This document shows, piece after piece, positions 5,696 to 12,241 of a DNA stretch of 12,241 nucleotides. Position 1 is the first letter of the stretch; every line of letters starts with the position of its first letter. The notes beneath the pieces were generated by a model. It was given only the letters and a program-made list of their open reading frames with translations, was not told where the DNA came from and searched no databases. Source of the stretch: an uncultured Paracoccaceae bacterium (GTDB lineage: Bacteria > Pseudomonadota > Alphaproteobacteria > Rhodobacterales > Rhodobacteraceae); NCBI GenBank assembly GCA_938038825.1, contig CALHST010000003.1:1-12241 (forward strand). The letters are read 5' to 3'. A program made the position numbers and the translations under genes.

Positions 5696-7915
5696 CTATC
5701 GGTTGTCGCTTTGGATCCCGGTGTTGCGTGATCGGCCGGACGTGTTTTCAGCCCCACTTCCGAAAATGTCGCGCAGTACTTGGTTGATAATCCCGCCGCG
5801 GCCATCGTTGTTGGACGGATTGTCGGAAATAGCAGGTCTGGCCCGGTTCGGGGTGACAATTGTCTGCGGTTGTCCTTGTGGCTCCAACATGGGCAAGGGC
5901 TTCGCCCCAACGCCTTCGTGCACACCAATCATCACCTCGCGCCAGATATCAGCAGGTAAGCCGCTGCCGGTCACACCCGTCAGAGGGGTGTTGTCGTCAT
6001 ACCCCATCCAAACGCCCGCGACATAATCCGCCGTGAACGCAATGAACCATGCATCACGCGCTGCTTGTGTGGTGCCGGTTTTGCCAGCGATCTGGCGGCC
6101 CTCAAACTGGGCGCGGGATCCTGTCCCAGATTCCACAACTTTTTCCATCATCCAGATCAATTGCCGCGCAGATTTATCCTGGATGACCCGTTCCCGGATC
6201 CCACCTGCCGCTGTCATCACAGGCTCGGGATCTCCGGCCATATTCAAAGCCTCTAGCCCATAAGGAATAACCGCGGACCCACCGTTCAAAATGCCCGCAT
6301 ATGCGCCTGTCATTTCCAACAACGTGCTTTCTGATGCCCCCAGTGCCAACGCCGGACCATCCGCAAGATCACTGTTAATGCCAAACAGGCTCGCAACCAG
6401 ACGCACTGTCTCGCGCCCGACTTCCTCGGACAATTTCACAGCTGGAATGTTCAACGAATTGCGCAAGGCATCCACCAAAGTCACCGCGCCACGGAATTGC
6501 CGGTCGTAATTCGCGGGGCACCACAACCCCGACCCCGGTGTTTCAATGCAGTATCTCTCGTCCGCAATCATATCCAGCGGGTTGCGACCAAGATCGAGCG
6601 CCGCAGCATAGATGAACGGCTTGAACGCGGACCCTGTTTGTCGCTTGGCCTGAGTTGCCCGGTTGAAAGCCCCGGTGACCTTGGTCTTGCGTCCACCGAC
6701 CATGGCCCGCACAGCGCCGTCCGCACTCATGACCACCACAGCCGCTTGCGCTTTGGATGATTTACTGACCTTTTCGTCGAACACCTTTTTTAAACCCGCT
6801 TCAGCTGCCGCCTGGATGCGTTGATCAATGGTTGTCTTCACAATCACATCGGCTGTGCTGTCACGAATAATGAATTCAGGGGCTTCGGAAATGACCCAAT
6901 CCGCGAAATACCCCCCCGCTTGCGCCTCTGCCGCTTCGGATAATGTTGCGGGGTTGGCTTGTTCGCGCTGCGCCTGTTCGGATGTCAGATAGCCTTGCTC
7001 TCGCATCAATCGCAAAACCGTAGCCGCGCGATTTTGAGACCGTTCCAAATTGCTTGTCGGTGCTGTGACAGAGGGAGACGTCAACAAACCTGCCAACATC
7101 GCCGCTTCGGCAGGCCGCAAAGCCGACGCTGGCTTGGCGAAATACCGTTGCGCTGCCGCCTCTGCGCCATAAGCCCCACCGCCCATATAGGCTCGGTTCA
7201 GGTAAATCGACAGGATGTCGTTCTTGGAATATTTCAACTCCATCGCCAAAGCAAAGATCGCCTCTTTCGCTTTGCGTTGGATAGATCCACGCCGACAATC
7301 CGCAATATAGTCGCTTTCGCTGTCCCAATCGGATGGTTTATAAGGCACACCAAGACACAACAGTTTCGCTGTTTGTTGCGTGATGGTCGACCCCCCATGC
7401 CCCTGCAACGGGCCACGCCCTTCGCGCAAGTTGATCCGAACCGCGCTGGCAATCCCACGTGGGCTCAGACCAAGGTGCCGGAAGAACCGCTTGTCTTCTG
7501 TGGCCACAACCGCGTTGACCAAATGTGGACTGACGCTTTCTGTTGTGATTGCCCCCCCATATTGATCCCCGCGCCAGGCAAACACATCGCCATAGCGGTC
7601 TTGCAACGTAACAGATCCGCGGGCACGTCCATCCAACAACGCGGTCACATCTGGCAACGTGGTGTACTGATATCCCACCACCAATGCCAAAATTACACAT
7701 GCTACCAAAGCCACACGCGACGTGATCTTCCAGATCAGGCGCAAGATCCACCGTAAGATCGCGCCAAAAAACCCAGTGATCCCGCCCCGGCGCGGCCGCG
7801 CCGCCTTGCGGCTTTGCTTGCGGGTTTTTCGAGCGGCAGGTTTCCGCTTCTTTGCAGGCTTGGACACACGTTTGTCGGCCACCAAGGGCTTCCTGCGGCG
7901 TGGTGAATCACTCAT
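5696..7915 (-). CDS. Bifunctional class A penicillin-binding protein (transglycosylase/transpeptidase, PBP1A family)
   Basis: This enzyme polymerises lipid II glycan chains and cross-links peptide stems at the periplasmic face of the inner membrane. It has 739 residues. Residues 1-45 are a very basic cytoplasmic tail (20 Lys/Arg in positions 6-43), and about 66-85 are the single membrane anchor. The GT51 glycosyltransferase domain has the catalytic Glu in ATEDKRFF (E140), GGSTITQQ (174-181) and RKAKEAI (214-220). The transpeptidase domain has SAFK (S429, K432), SLN (487-489) and KTG (612-614). A Pro/Asn/Gly-rich C-terminal tail begins near 675. Unusual features are an insertion after TQQ bearing C187 and C207, and a second pair, C456 and C466. 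The ATG at 7915 has GAGG at 6-base spacing. An upstream ATG at 7948 would add 11 residues but lacks a well-placed ribosome site. The exact PBP1 subtype is uncertain. Confidence 0.93.
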   Translation of the reverse strand: MSDSPRRRKPLVADKRVSKPAKKRKPAARKTRKQSRKAARPRRGGITGFFGAILRWILRLIWKITSRVALVACVILALVVGYQYTTLPDVTALLDGRARGSVTLQDRYGDVFAWRGDQYGGAITTESVSPHLVNAVVATEDKRFFRHLGLSPRGIASAVRINLREGRGPLQGHGGSTITQQTAKLLCLGVPYKPSDWDSESDYIADCRRGSIQRKAKEAIFALAMELKYSKNDILSIYLNRAYMGGGAYGAEAAAQRYFAKPASALRPAEAAMLAGLLTSPSVTAPTSNLERSQNRAATVLRLMREQGYLTSEQAQREQANPATLSEAAEAQAGGYFADWVISEAPEFIIRDSTADVIVKTTIDQRIQAAAEAGLKKVFDEKVSKSSKAQAAVVVMSADGAVRAMVGGRKTKVTGAFNRATQAKRQTGSAFKPFIYAAALDLGRNPLDMIADERYCIETPGSGLWCPANYDRQFRGAVTLVDALRNSLNIPAVKLSEEVGRETVRLVASLFGINSDLADGPALALGASESTLLEMTGAYAGILNGGSAVIPYGLEALNMAGDPEPVMTAAGGIRERVIQDKSARQLIWMMEKVVESGTGSRAQFEGRQIAGKTGTTQAARDAWFIAFTADYVAGVWMGYDDNTPLTGVTGSGLPADIWREVMIGVHEGVGAKPLPMLEPQGQPQTIVTPNRARPAISDNPSNNDGRGGIINQVLRDIFGSGAENTSGRSRNTGIQSDNR

Positions 7916-8061
7916 TTTCGACCTCTGCTCGGCCTGTGTTGGCCGCATTTTGGCTTAACTTAACCCCTGCTGACCCCAAGTGCAGCCGCGATTTCGCACA
8001 TTTTTTAGAGTCAAAACTGCTCATTTATTAATCATCAAAACACTGTCGCTCACTTTTTAAT

Positions 8062-8071
8062 CGTTCGAACG
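8062..8071. promoter_or_regulatory. 10-bp perfect palindrome in the PBP/glnK divergent intergenic region
   Basis: CGTTCGAACG lies in the 263-bp gap (7916-8178) between the divergent PBP and glnK genes, in an AT-rich context and 107 bases before the glnK start. It is the clearest dyad symmetry in the gap. It may be an operator, but it matches no regulator site I can name. No -24/-12 sigma-54 promoter is visible in the gap. Confidence 0.2.
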
Positions 8072-8166
8072 GGGAATTGTCGTTGAATCCGCTCTCCGCT
8101 CTCTGCTTTTAACGTCTGCTTTGTTTTTTCTGCACCTGCAACATCGCAGCCATGCTGCCAAAAGAT

Positions 8167-8172
8167 AAGGGG
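8167..8172 (+). promoter_or_regulatory. Ribosome-binding site that decides the glnK start
   Basis: AAGGGG lies 6 bases before the GTG at 8179, the codon that gives a canonical 112-residue P-II protein. A further GTG at 8176 is 3 bases away, and an ATG at 8152 would put this ribosome site inside the coding region. Confidence 0.6.
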
Positions 8173-8178
8173 ACAGTG

Positions 8179-8517
8179 GTGAAGCTGATAATCGCAACAA
8201 TTAAACCGTTCAAACTGGAAGAGGTCCGCGAAGCGCTGACTGAAGCCGGAGTGCGCGGAATGATGGTCACCGAGATCAAGGGCTTTGGCTCACAGTCCGG
8301 TCACACCGAAATTTATCGAGGCGCAGAATACGCCGTGAATTTCGTGCCCAAAGTGAAAGTCGAAGTCGTCGTACCTGCCTCAATGGCAGATCAGATCGTC
8401 GAAACCATCACAACCACAGCTCAAACCGGCAAAATCGGCGACGGCAAAATCTTTGTGCTCGACGTGGACCAAGCGGTTCGTGTGCGCACAGGCGAAACAA
8501 ACGAAGACGCGCTGTAA
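8179..8517 (+). CDS. glnK: P-II nitrogen regulatory protein GlnK
   Basis: P-II proteins are trimeric cytosolic sensors of 2-oxoglutarate, ATP/ADP and, through uridylylation, glutamine. GlnK binds and blocks AmtB when nitrogen is plentiful. The product is exactly 112 residues with the GTG start at 8179, the family's standard length, and begins KLIIATIKPFKLEEVREAL. The T-loop is complete, with the uridylylation tyrosine Y51 in RGAEYAVNF and Q39 in GFGSQ. The nucleotide-binding blocks TGKIGDGKIFV (83-93) and RVRTGE (101-106) are intact. An ATG 27 bases upstream (8152) would add nine non-conserved residues and is rejected. amtB starts 32 bases after the stop, the usual glnK-amtB arrangement. glnK rather than glnB is chosen because of this linkage. 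Confidence 0.95.
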   Translation: MKLIIATIKPFKLEEVREALTEAGVRGMMVTEIKGFGSQSGHTEIYRGAEYAVNFVPKVKVEVVVPASMADQIVETITTTAQTGKIGDGKIFVLDVDQAVRVRTGETNEDAL

Positions 8518-8549
8518 GCCGCGCCAAGGTTCAAGGGGACACACCTAAG

Positions 8550-9869
8550 ATGAAAATGCTCAAAACACTGACCGCGGCTGGCGCGCTGGGACTTTTACCC
8601 GCTGCAGCCTTTGCACAAGATGCGGCGGCACCCGATATTCAACCCTATATTCTGACGACCCTGTTGTTCCTGATGGGTGGCTTTCTGGTGTTCTGGATGG
8701 CCGCAGGGTTTGCCATGCTGGAAGCAGGCCTTGTTCGGTCCAAAAACGTGGCCATGCAGCTAACCAAGAACGTGGCGCTGTTTTCACTGGCAGCCATCAT
8801 GTACTGGCTGATCGGCTTTAATCTGATGTATCCCGGCGACGGCTGGAGCATTGCGGGCTGGGTTGGTCCGTTCTTTGCAATCACATCGCTGGAACCTGTT
8901 GGGCTAGACGCAGCTGATGCTGCATTGGACTATGCCTCTGTCGGGTCTGATTTCTTTTTCCAATTGATGTTTGTGGCCGCAACCGCGTCCATCGTGTCCG
9001 GCACACTGGCCGAGCGCATCAAACTGTGGCCGTTCCTGTTGTTCGTCTGCATTCTGACAGGTGTGATGTACCCAATCTCTGGCTCTTGGCAGTGGGGCGG
9101 CGGCTGGTTGTCCGAAGCTGGTTTCTCGGACTTCGCGGGTTCCACCATTGTGCACTCTGTTGGTGGCTGGGCAGCTTTGGCGGGCGCCATTGTTCTGGGT
9201 CCACGGCTTGGTAAATACAACAAAGACGGCAAAACCATTCCTATGCCGGGTTCCAACCTTGCTCTGGCGACTTTGGGTACGTTCATCCTTTGGTTGGGTT
9301 GGTTCGGCTTTAATGGTGGATCGCAACTGGCGATGGGGACTGTGGGTGACGTGACGGACGTCTCGCGCATCTTTGCCAACACCAATATGGCGGCGGCCGC
9401 CGGTGCTGTGACCGCTCTGATCCTGACGCAGATCCTGTACAAAAAGCCTGACTTGACGATGATCCTGAACGGCGCATTGGCGGGCCTCGTGTCGATCACG
9501 GCAGAACCGTTGGCACCAACATTGTTTGGCGCACTTTGGATTGGCGCCGTGGGTGGTGTGATTGTTGTCCTGACTGTTCCAATGCTGGACAAATTCAAGA
9601 TCGATGACGTTGTCGGCGCGATCCCAGTGCACTTGATTGCGGGTATCTGGGGCACCATCGCTGTGTGCTTCTATAACAGCGACGCGTCGTTGGGCACACA
9701 GATCACCGGCATTCTGGCTTATGGTATCTTCACCTTTGTGATCAGCCTGGTGCTGTGGTTCATCTTCAAAGCCACCATGGGCATCCGCGTGGACGAAGAG
9801 GCCGAAATCAACGGGCTCGACATGGCGGAACTGGGCATGGAAGCTTACCCGGAATTCTCAAAAGGCTGA
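8550..9869 (+). CDS. amtB: Ammonium transporter AmtB (Amt/MEP/Rh family)
   Basis: AmtB is a trimeric inner-membrane channel for ammonium uptake at low external concentration, gated by GlnK. Of 439 residues, 1-22 look like a cleavable signal peptide (cut after AFA), followed by about 11 membrane segments. Diagnostic features are FAMLEAGLVRSKNV (54-67), FFFQLMF with the gate phenylalanines (135-141), FSDFAGSTIVHSVGG with D194 and pore H202, WFGFNGGS (251-258), and the second pore histidine H361 in GAIPVHLIAGIWGT. The C-terminal tail GIRVDEEAEINGLD-MAELGMEAY is the usual cytoplasmic GlnK contact. The stretch ITAEP (316-320) replaces the common ITAGC-type turn, probably a subfamily feature. The ATG at 8550 is 11 bases after AGGGG. 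A second ATG at 8556 would only trim the signal peptide. Confidence 0.96.
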   Translation: MKMLKTLTAAGALGLLPAAAFAQDAAAPDIQPYILTTLLFLMGGFLVFWMAAGFAMLEAGLVRSKNVAMQLTKNVALFSLAAIMYWLIGFNLMYPGDGWSIAGWVGPFFAITSLEPVGLDAADAALDYASVGSDFFFQLMFVAATASIVSGTLAERIKLWPFLLFVCILTGVMYPISGSWQWGGGWLSEAGFSDFAGSTIVHSVGGWAALAGAIVLGPRLGKYNKDGKTIPMPGSNLALATLGTFILWLGWFGFNGGSQLAMGTVGDVTDVSRIFANTNMAAAAGAVTALILTQILYKKPDLTMILNGALAGLVSITAEPLAPTLFGALWIGAVGGVIVVLTVPMLDKFKIDDVVGAIPVHLIAGIWGTIAVCFYNSDASLGTQITGILAYGIFTFVISLVLWFIFKATMGIRVDEEAEINGLDMAELGMEAYPEFSKG

Positions 9870-9896
9870 GGTCTTCCTTCCTCTCGGCACACCTTG

Positions 9897-9923
9897 CCCG
9901 GGCGTTCGCGCTCGGGTTTTTTT
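9897..9923 (+). terminator. Intrinsic terminator of glnK-amtB
   Basis: An 8-bp stem (CCCGGGCG paired with CGCTCGGG, one G-U pair) is closed by a TTCG tetraloop and followed by seven T residues. It begins 28 bases after the amtB stop. Confidence 0.92.
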
Positions 9924-9943
9924 ATGCTCTGTAAGAAAGCGGA

Positions 9944-10027
9944 GCGGCTGCGCCGCACACGATCCATAGTGTTGGATGAGGGGCGTTGCCCCTCAAACTC
10001 CCCAAGGTATTTCAGACCAAAAGAAAG
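9944..10027. repeat. Hairpin-bearing intergenic element, resembles a dispersed repeat of Rhodobacterales genomes
   Basis: The 134-bp non-coding gap between the convergent amtB terminator and the aspC stop holds two hairpins. One is GCGGC-TGC-GCCGC (9944-9956). The other is an 8-bp perfect stem TGAGGGGC-GTT-GCCCCTCA (9977-9995). Conserved-looking text follows: CTCCCCAAGGTATTT, then GACCAAAAGAAAGA. From memory, similar blocks (a G-run/C-run hairpin followed by a GGTATTT...AAAAGAAG-like tail) recur between genes in many Rhodobacterales. Only one copy is visible here, so repeat status is recall plus inference. The hairpin could also act as a weak stop for aspC on the minus strand, but it has no U-tract in that direction. 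Confidence 0.4.
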
Positions 10028-10057
10028 AGTGGTGCAGATCCCGGGAACGACGTGTGT

Positions 10058-11239
10058 TTAAACGCCGCAGTCGATGATCGCTTGTGCAAGGATTGGGACT
10101 TTTTGTGCGTTCAGGCCTGCGATGTTCATGCGGCTGTCACCGACCATATAGACCCCATAATCAATGCGTAATTTTTCGACCAAGTCCGGTGTAGTGCCAA
10201 GGCGCGAGAACATGCCGCGATGTTGGGCTAGAAACGCAAAACGGTCTGACCCGGCCAGACGTTGCAATTCATTGGCAAGATCCTGGCGCAAGGATAGCAT
10301 CGACAGTCGCACAGCTTCCAATTCCGTTTGCCAATCGGCGCGCAGGCCGGGATCGGTCAGCACAGTGGTGACAATGCGCGCGCCGTGATCTGGCGGGAAG
10401 GAATAATTCTGACGGTTGAGGTATTCCAAAGTGCTTTGATTCAAAGGCCTTGCACTGGACGAACCGACAAGCATCAAGATACCTGTGCGTTCCCGGTAGA
10501 CACCAAAATTTTTGGAACAGCTGGCCGCTACTAGGACATTGGGCAAGGACGATACGAGTTTACGGGTTGCTGCTGCGTCTTCCTCGAGCCCATCGCCGAA
10601 GCCTTGATAGGCGATATCCACCATGGCGGTCGCACCAGATGCCTGCAAGGACGCGATAACGGCGTCCCATTCAACAGAATTCAGATTGGCTCCGGTGGGG
10701 TTGTGGCAGCACCCATGTAACAACACCAAATCACCGGGGCCTGCTGTGCTGATATCATCAAGCATGGCTTGTGTGTCCACGCCACGGCTGTCTGCATCGA
10801 AATAGCGGTAGGGCACCACTTCGAGGCCCAGATAATTCAGGATCGACAGGTGATTGGGCCATGTGGGGTTGGACACAAAGACGCGTGCTTTTGGGTTGGC
10901 CATCTTTACCAGCTCAAAGGCCTGACGACAGGCGCCGGTTCCACCGGGTGTGGCCACAGCCGCAATTTGGTCGCGTGGCACGGCCTCGCTCAGAACCAGA
11001 TCAATCATCGCATCTGCAAAAGCAGGATCCCCGGCAAGCCCGGTATAGGATTTGCTGTCCTGCGTGTCCCAAACGATCTGCTCTGCGGCTTTGATGGCAC
11101 GCATCACCGGTGTGTTGCCATCCGCATCTTTGTAAACACCGACACCCAGATCAATCTTGGTTTCGCGCGGGTCGTCGCGAAACATTTTGATCAACGCCAG
11201 GATCTTGTCAGGGGCCTGAGGGGATAGCGTGTCGAACAT
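10058..11239 (-). CDS. aspC: Aspartate/aromatic amino acid aminotransferase (class I, PLP-dependent)
   Basis: This class I fold aminotransferase moves amino groups between aspartate or aromatic amino acids and 2-oxoglutarate. E. coli AspC also transaminates cysteine to 3-mercaptopyruvate. With the start used it has 393 residues, close to the 396 of E. coli AspC. Active-site residues visible are GCCHNPTGANL (N180), VDIAYQGFG (D208, Y211), SCSKNFGVYRERTG (PLP lysine K243, R251), and the substrate carboxylate arginine R370 in GDSRMNIAG. IDLGVGVYKD (29-38) marks the family's N-terminal substrate loop. Two adjacent ATGs exist. The one at 11239 has GGAG at 7 bases, whereas the one at 11242 has it at only 4. 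The start overlaps the sseA stop by one base and the GGAG lies in sseA's last codons, implying translational coupling. Confidence 0.93.
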   Translation of the reverse strand: MFDTLSPQAPDKILALIKMFRDDPRETKIDLGVGVYKDADGNTPVMRAIKAAEQIVWDTQDSKSYTGLAGDPAFADAMIDLVLSEAVPRDQIAAVATPGGTGACRQAFELVKMANPKARVFVSNPTWPNHLSILNYLGLEVVPYRYFDADSRGVDTQAMLDDISTAGPGDLVLLHGCCHNPTGANLNSVEWDAVIASLQASGATAMVDIAYQGFGDGLEEDAAATRKLVSSLPNVLVAASCSKNFGVYRERTGILMLVGSSSARPLNQSTLEYLNRQNYSFPPDHGARIVTTVLTDPGLRADWQTELEAVRLSMLSLRQDLANELQRLAGSDRFAFLAQHRGMFSRLGTTPDLVEKLRIDYGVYMVGDSRMNIAGLNAQKVPILAQAIIDCGV

Positions 11240-12093
11240 CATGCGTCTCCGGTCGCAATAGGAAGTGTCGGGAATTGGCCCCATTCGGCCCAGCTGCCAT
11301 CATAGACAGACCAATCGGTTTTGCCGATGCGTTCCAGCGCCAAAGCCAGGATGGCAGCAGTGACCCCTGACCCACATGTGGTGATGACGGATTTACCAAG
11401 ATCGACGCCCGCTGTTTCGAATACCGCACGGATGCAACCAGCGTCTTTCAACGTGTTATCGGGGTTCAACAATAATGAGAACGGAACATTCTTGCTTCCC
11501 GGGATGTGGCCCGCGCGCAGACCTTCCCGTGGTTCTGGTGCCTCTCCGCGAAAACGGGCCGCTGCACGGGCATCCACAATCTCGGCATCTTCCAGTTTGG
11601 CAGCTTGGCTGACTTGGGTCACATCGCGCACAAAGTGGTTTTGCACCCGCACGATCATGTGCCGATCCCGGATAACCGGTGCCAGATCTTCGACCGGATG
11701 GCCCTCGGCCTGCCATTTGGGCAAGCCACCATCCAGAACAGCCACATTCATGTGACCCATCAACTTGAACAGCCACCACACACGGGCCGCGGATAACAAA
11801 CCGGCACCATCATAGACCACCACTTGATGGCCATCCCCCACACCCATTGCACGCATGCGCGACATGAATTTTTCCGGAGGAGGCGCCATATGCGGCAGGT
11901 CAGAGCGCAGATCTGCGATCTCGTCAATGTCAAAGAACCGGGCTCCTGGAATGTGGCGCGCGTCATAGTCCGCCCTTGGGTCGCGGCCCGCATCGGGCAG
12001 GTACCAGGACCCATCCAAAATTCGCAGATCGGGATCATTCAAATGCGCTGCCAGCCACGTCGTGGATACAAGCGTTTTGGGATCGTCGGACAT
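11239..12093 (-). CDS. sseA: 3-mercaptopyruvate sulfurtransferase (tandem rhodanese)
   Basis: This enzyme transfers sulfur from 3-mercaptopyruvate to thiol acceptors or cyanide, yielding pyruvate and persulfide or sulfide. The 284 residues (E. coli SseA has 281) form two rhodanese domains. The first (about 8-135) is non-catalytic, with HIPGARFFDIDEIAD and VVVYDG. The second (about 160-280) has DARAAARFRGEAPEPREG, with substrate-binding R180 and R189, HIPGSKNVPF, and the active loop CGSGVTA (C240). The CGSGVT loop, rather than the CRKGVT of thiosulfate rhodaneses, points to mercaptopyruvate as substrate. The ATG at 12093 has GGAG about 10 bases upstream. The frame extends open to 12213, but that stretch has no rhodanese similarity and is treated as leader. 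It overlaps aspC by one base. Confidence 0.95.
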   Translation of the reverse strand: MSDDPKTLVSTTWLAAHLNDPDLRILDGSWYLPDAGRDPRADYDARHIPGARFFDIDEIADLRSDLPHMAPPPEKFMSRMRAMGVGDGHQVVVYDGAGLLSAARVWWLFKLMGHMNVAVLDGGLPKWQAEGHPVEDLAPVIRDRHMIVRVQNHFVRDVTQVSQAAKLEDAEIVDARAAARFRGEAPEPREGLRAGHIPGSKNVPFSLLLNPDNTLKDAGCIRAVFETAGVDLGKSVITTCGSGVTAAILALALERIGKTDWSVYDGSWAEWGQFPTLPIATGDA

Positions 12094-12241
12094 GACAGAA
12101 GACTCCAGAGAATGGCCCCAAGAAAATCCGCGCATGCTTACGCCGCAATGCAGCCCAAAGCAAGGGTACACAATCGACGAGAGGCCAACGCATCTGACGG
12201 CCATGGCGGCCACAAGACAGGAGTTTGTCCCACAATGTTTC
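12094..12241. other. Upstream region of sseA, no gene recognised
   Basis: This stretch holds the sseA ribosome-binding site and probably its promoter. I see no recognisable coding end, RNA gene or convincing -35/-10 pair on either strand. The open frame reaching 12213 is a non-conserved extension of sseA. The window edge prevents judging what lies further right. Confidence 0.5.

Noticed and set aside
6959..7756. 265-codon plus-strand frame opposite the PBP gene
   Set aside because: Antisense to conserved glycosyltransferase coding sequence; Cys/Arg/Gln-rich with no motif.
7916..7948. Upstream ATG at 7948 as PBP start
   Set aside because: No Shine-Dalgarno at useful spacing, whereas the ATG at 7915 has GAGG six bases upstream.
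8152..8178. ATG at 8152 as glnK start
   Set aside because: It would add nine non-conserved residues to a family of fixed length and place the AAGGGG ribosome site inside the gene.
8904..9658. Two overlapping 242-codon minus-strand frames opposite amtB
   Set aside because: Two different antisense frames are open over the same stretch, which reflects codon bias in amtB, not real genes.
12094..12213. Forty-residue N-terminal extension of sseA
   Set aside because: It has no rhodanese similarity, and starting at 12093 gives the family length with a ribosome site.
1..12241. CRISPR array, tRNA, IS element, phage or defence system
   Set aside because: I saw no direct-repeat/spacer pattern, cloverleaf sequence, transposase or nuclease-type protein on either strand. 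All sizeable real frames are housekeeping or envelope families.

Overview
This window looks like a chromosomal segment of an alphaproteobacterium, most likely of the Rhodobacterales/Roseobacter group. The evidence is protein-level: a PrsD/PrsE-type secretion pair, a Tat-exported MlaC, a P-II/Amt pair with alphaproteobacterial features, and the wording of AspC and RidA. Base composition appears moderately GC-rich. The genes are densely packed, with stop/start overlaps at several junctions. I see no tRNA, rRNA, CRISPR array, transposase, integrase or phage gene, and nothing that looks recently acquired.

Layout, left to right. (1) Positions 1-4119, minus strand: one cluster transcribed right to left, consisting of a type I secretion ABC ATPase (prsD-like), its HlyD-family adaptor (prsE-like), a RidA-family protein, and a glycerophosphodiester phosphodiesterase cut by the window's left edge. 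ABC/adaptor and RidA/phosphodiesterase are each joined by ATGA overlaps. No outer-membrane channel or recognisable RTX substrate is present. (2) Positions 4283-5640, plus strand, divergent from the secretion genes: mlaA (lipoprotein, TTG start) and mlaC (periplasmic lipid carrier with a Tat-type signal), 2 bases apart. They end at a strong terminator shared with the next, convergent gene. (3) Positions 5696-7915, minus strand: a bifunctional class A penicillin-binding protein with a very basic cytoplasmic tail and two cysteine pairs. (4) Positions 8179-9869, plus strand: glnK (P-II) and amtB, the nitrogen sensing and ammonium uptake pair, ending in a UUCG-loop terminator. (5) Positions 9924-10057: a non-coding convergent gap with two hairpins that resembles a dispersed intergenic repeat. 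(6) Positions 10058-12093, minus strand: sseA (3-mercaptopyruvate sulfurtransferase), then aspC (aspartate/aromatic aminotransferase), overlapping by one base. Positions 12094-12241 hold the upstream region of sseA with no recognisable gene.

Functionally, the left half concerns the envelope: protein export, retrograde phospholipid transport, peptidoglycan synthesis and glycerophosphodiester recycling. The right half concerns nitrogen and sulfur metabolism. I found no clearly new system. The most useful leads are the sseA-aspC coupling (a possible cysteine-to-sulfane-sulfur route), a hairpin abutting the prsD start, the PBP cysteine-containing insertion, and the intergenic repeat-like element.
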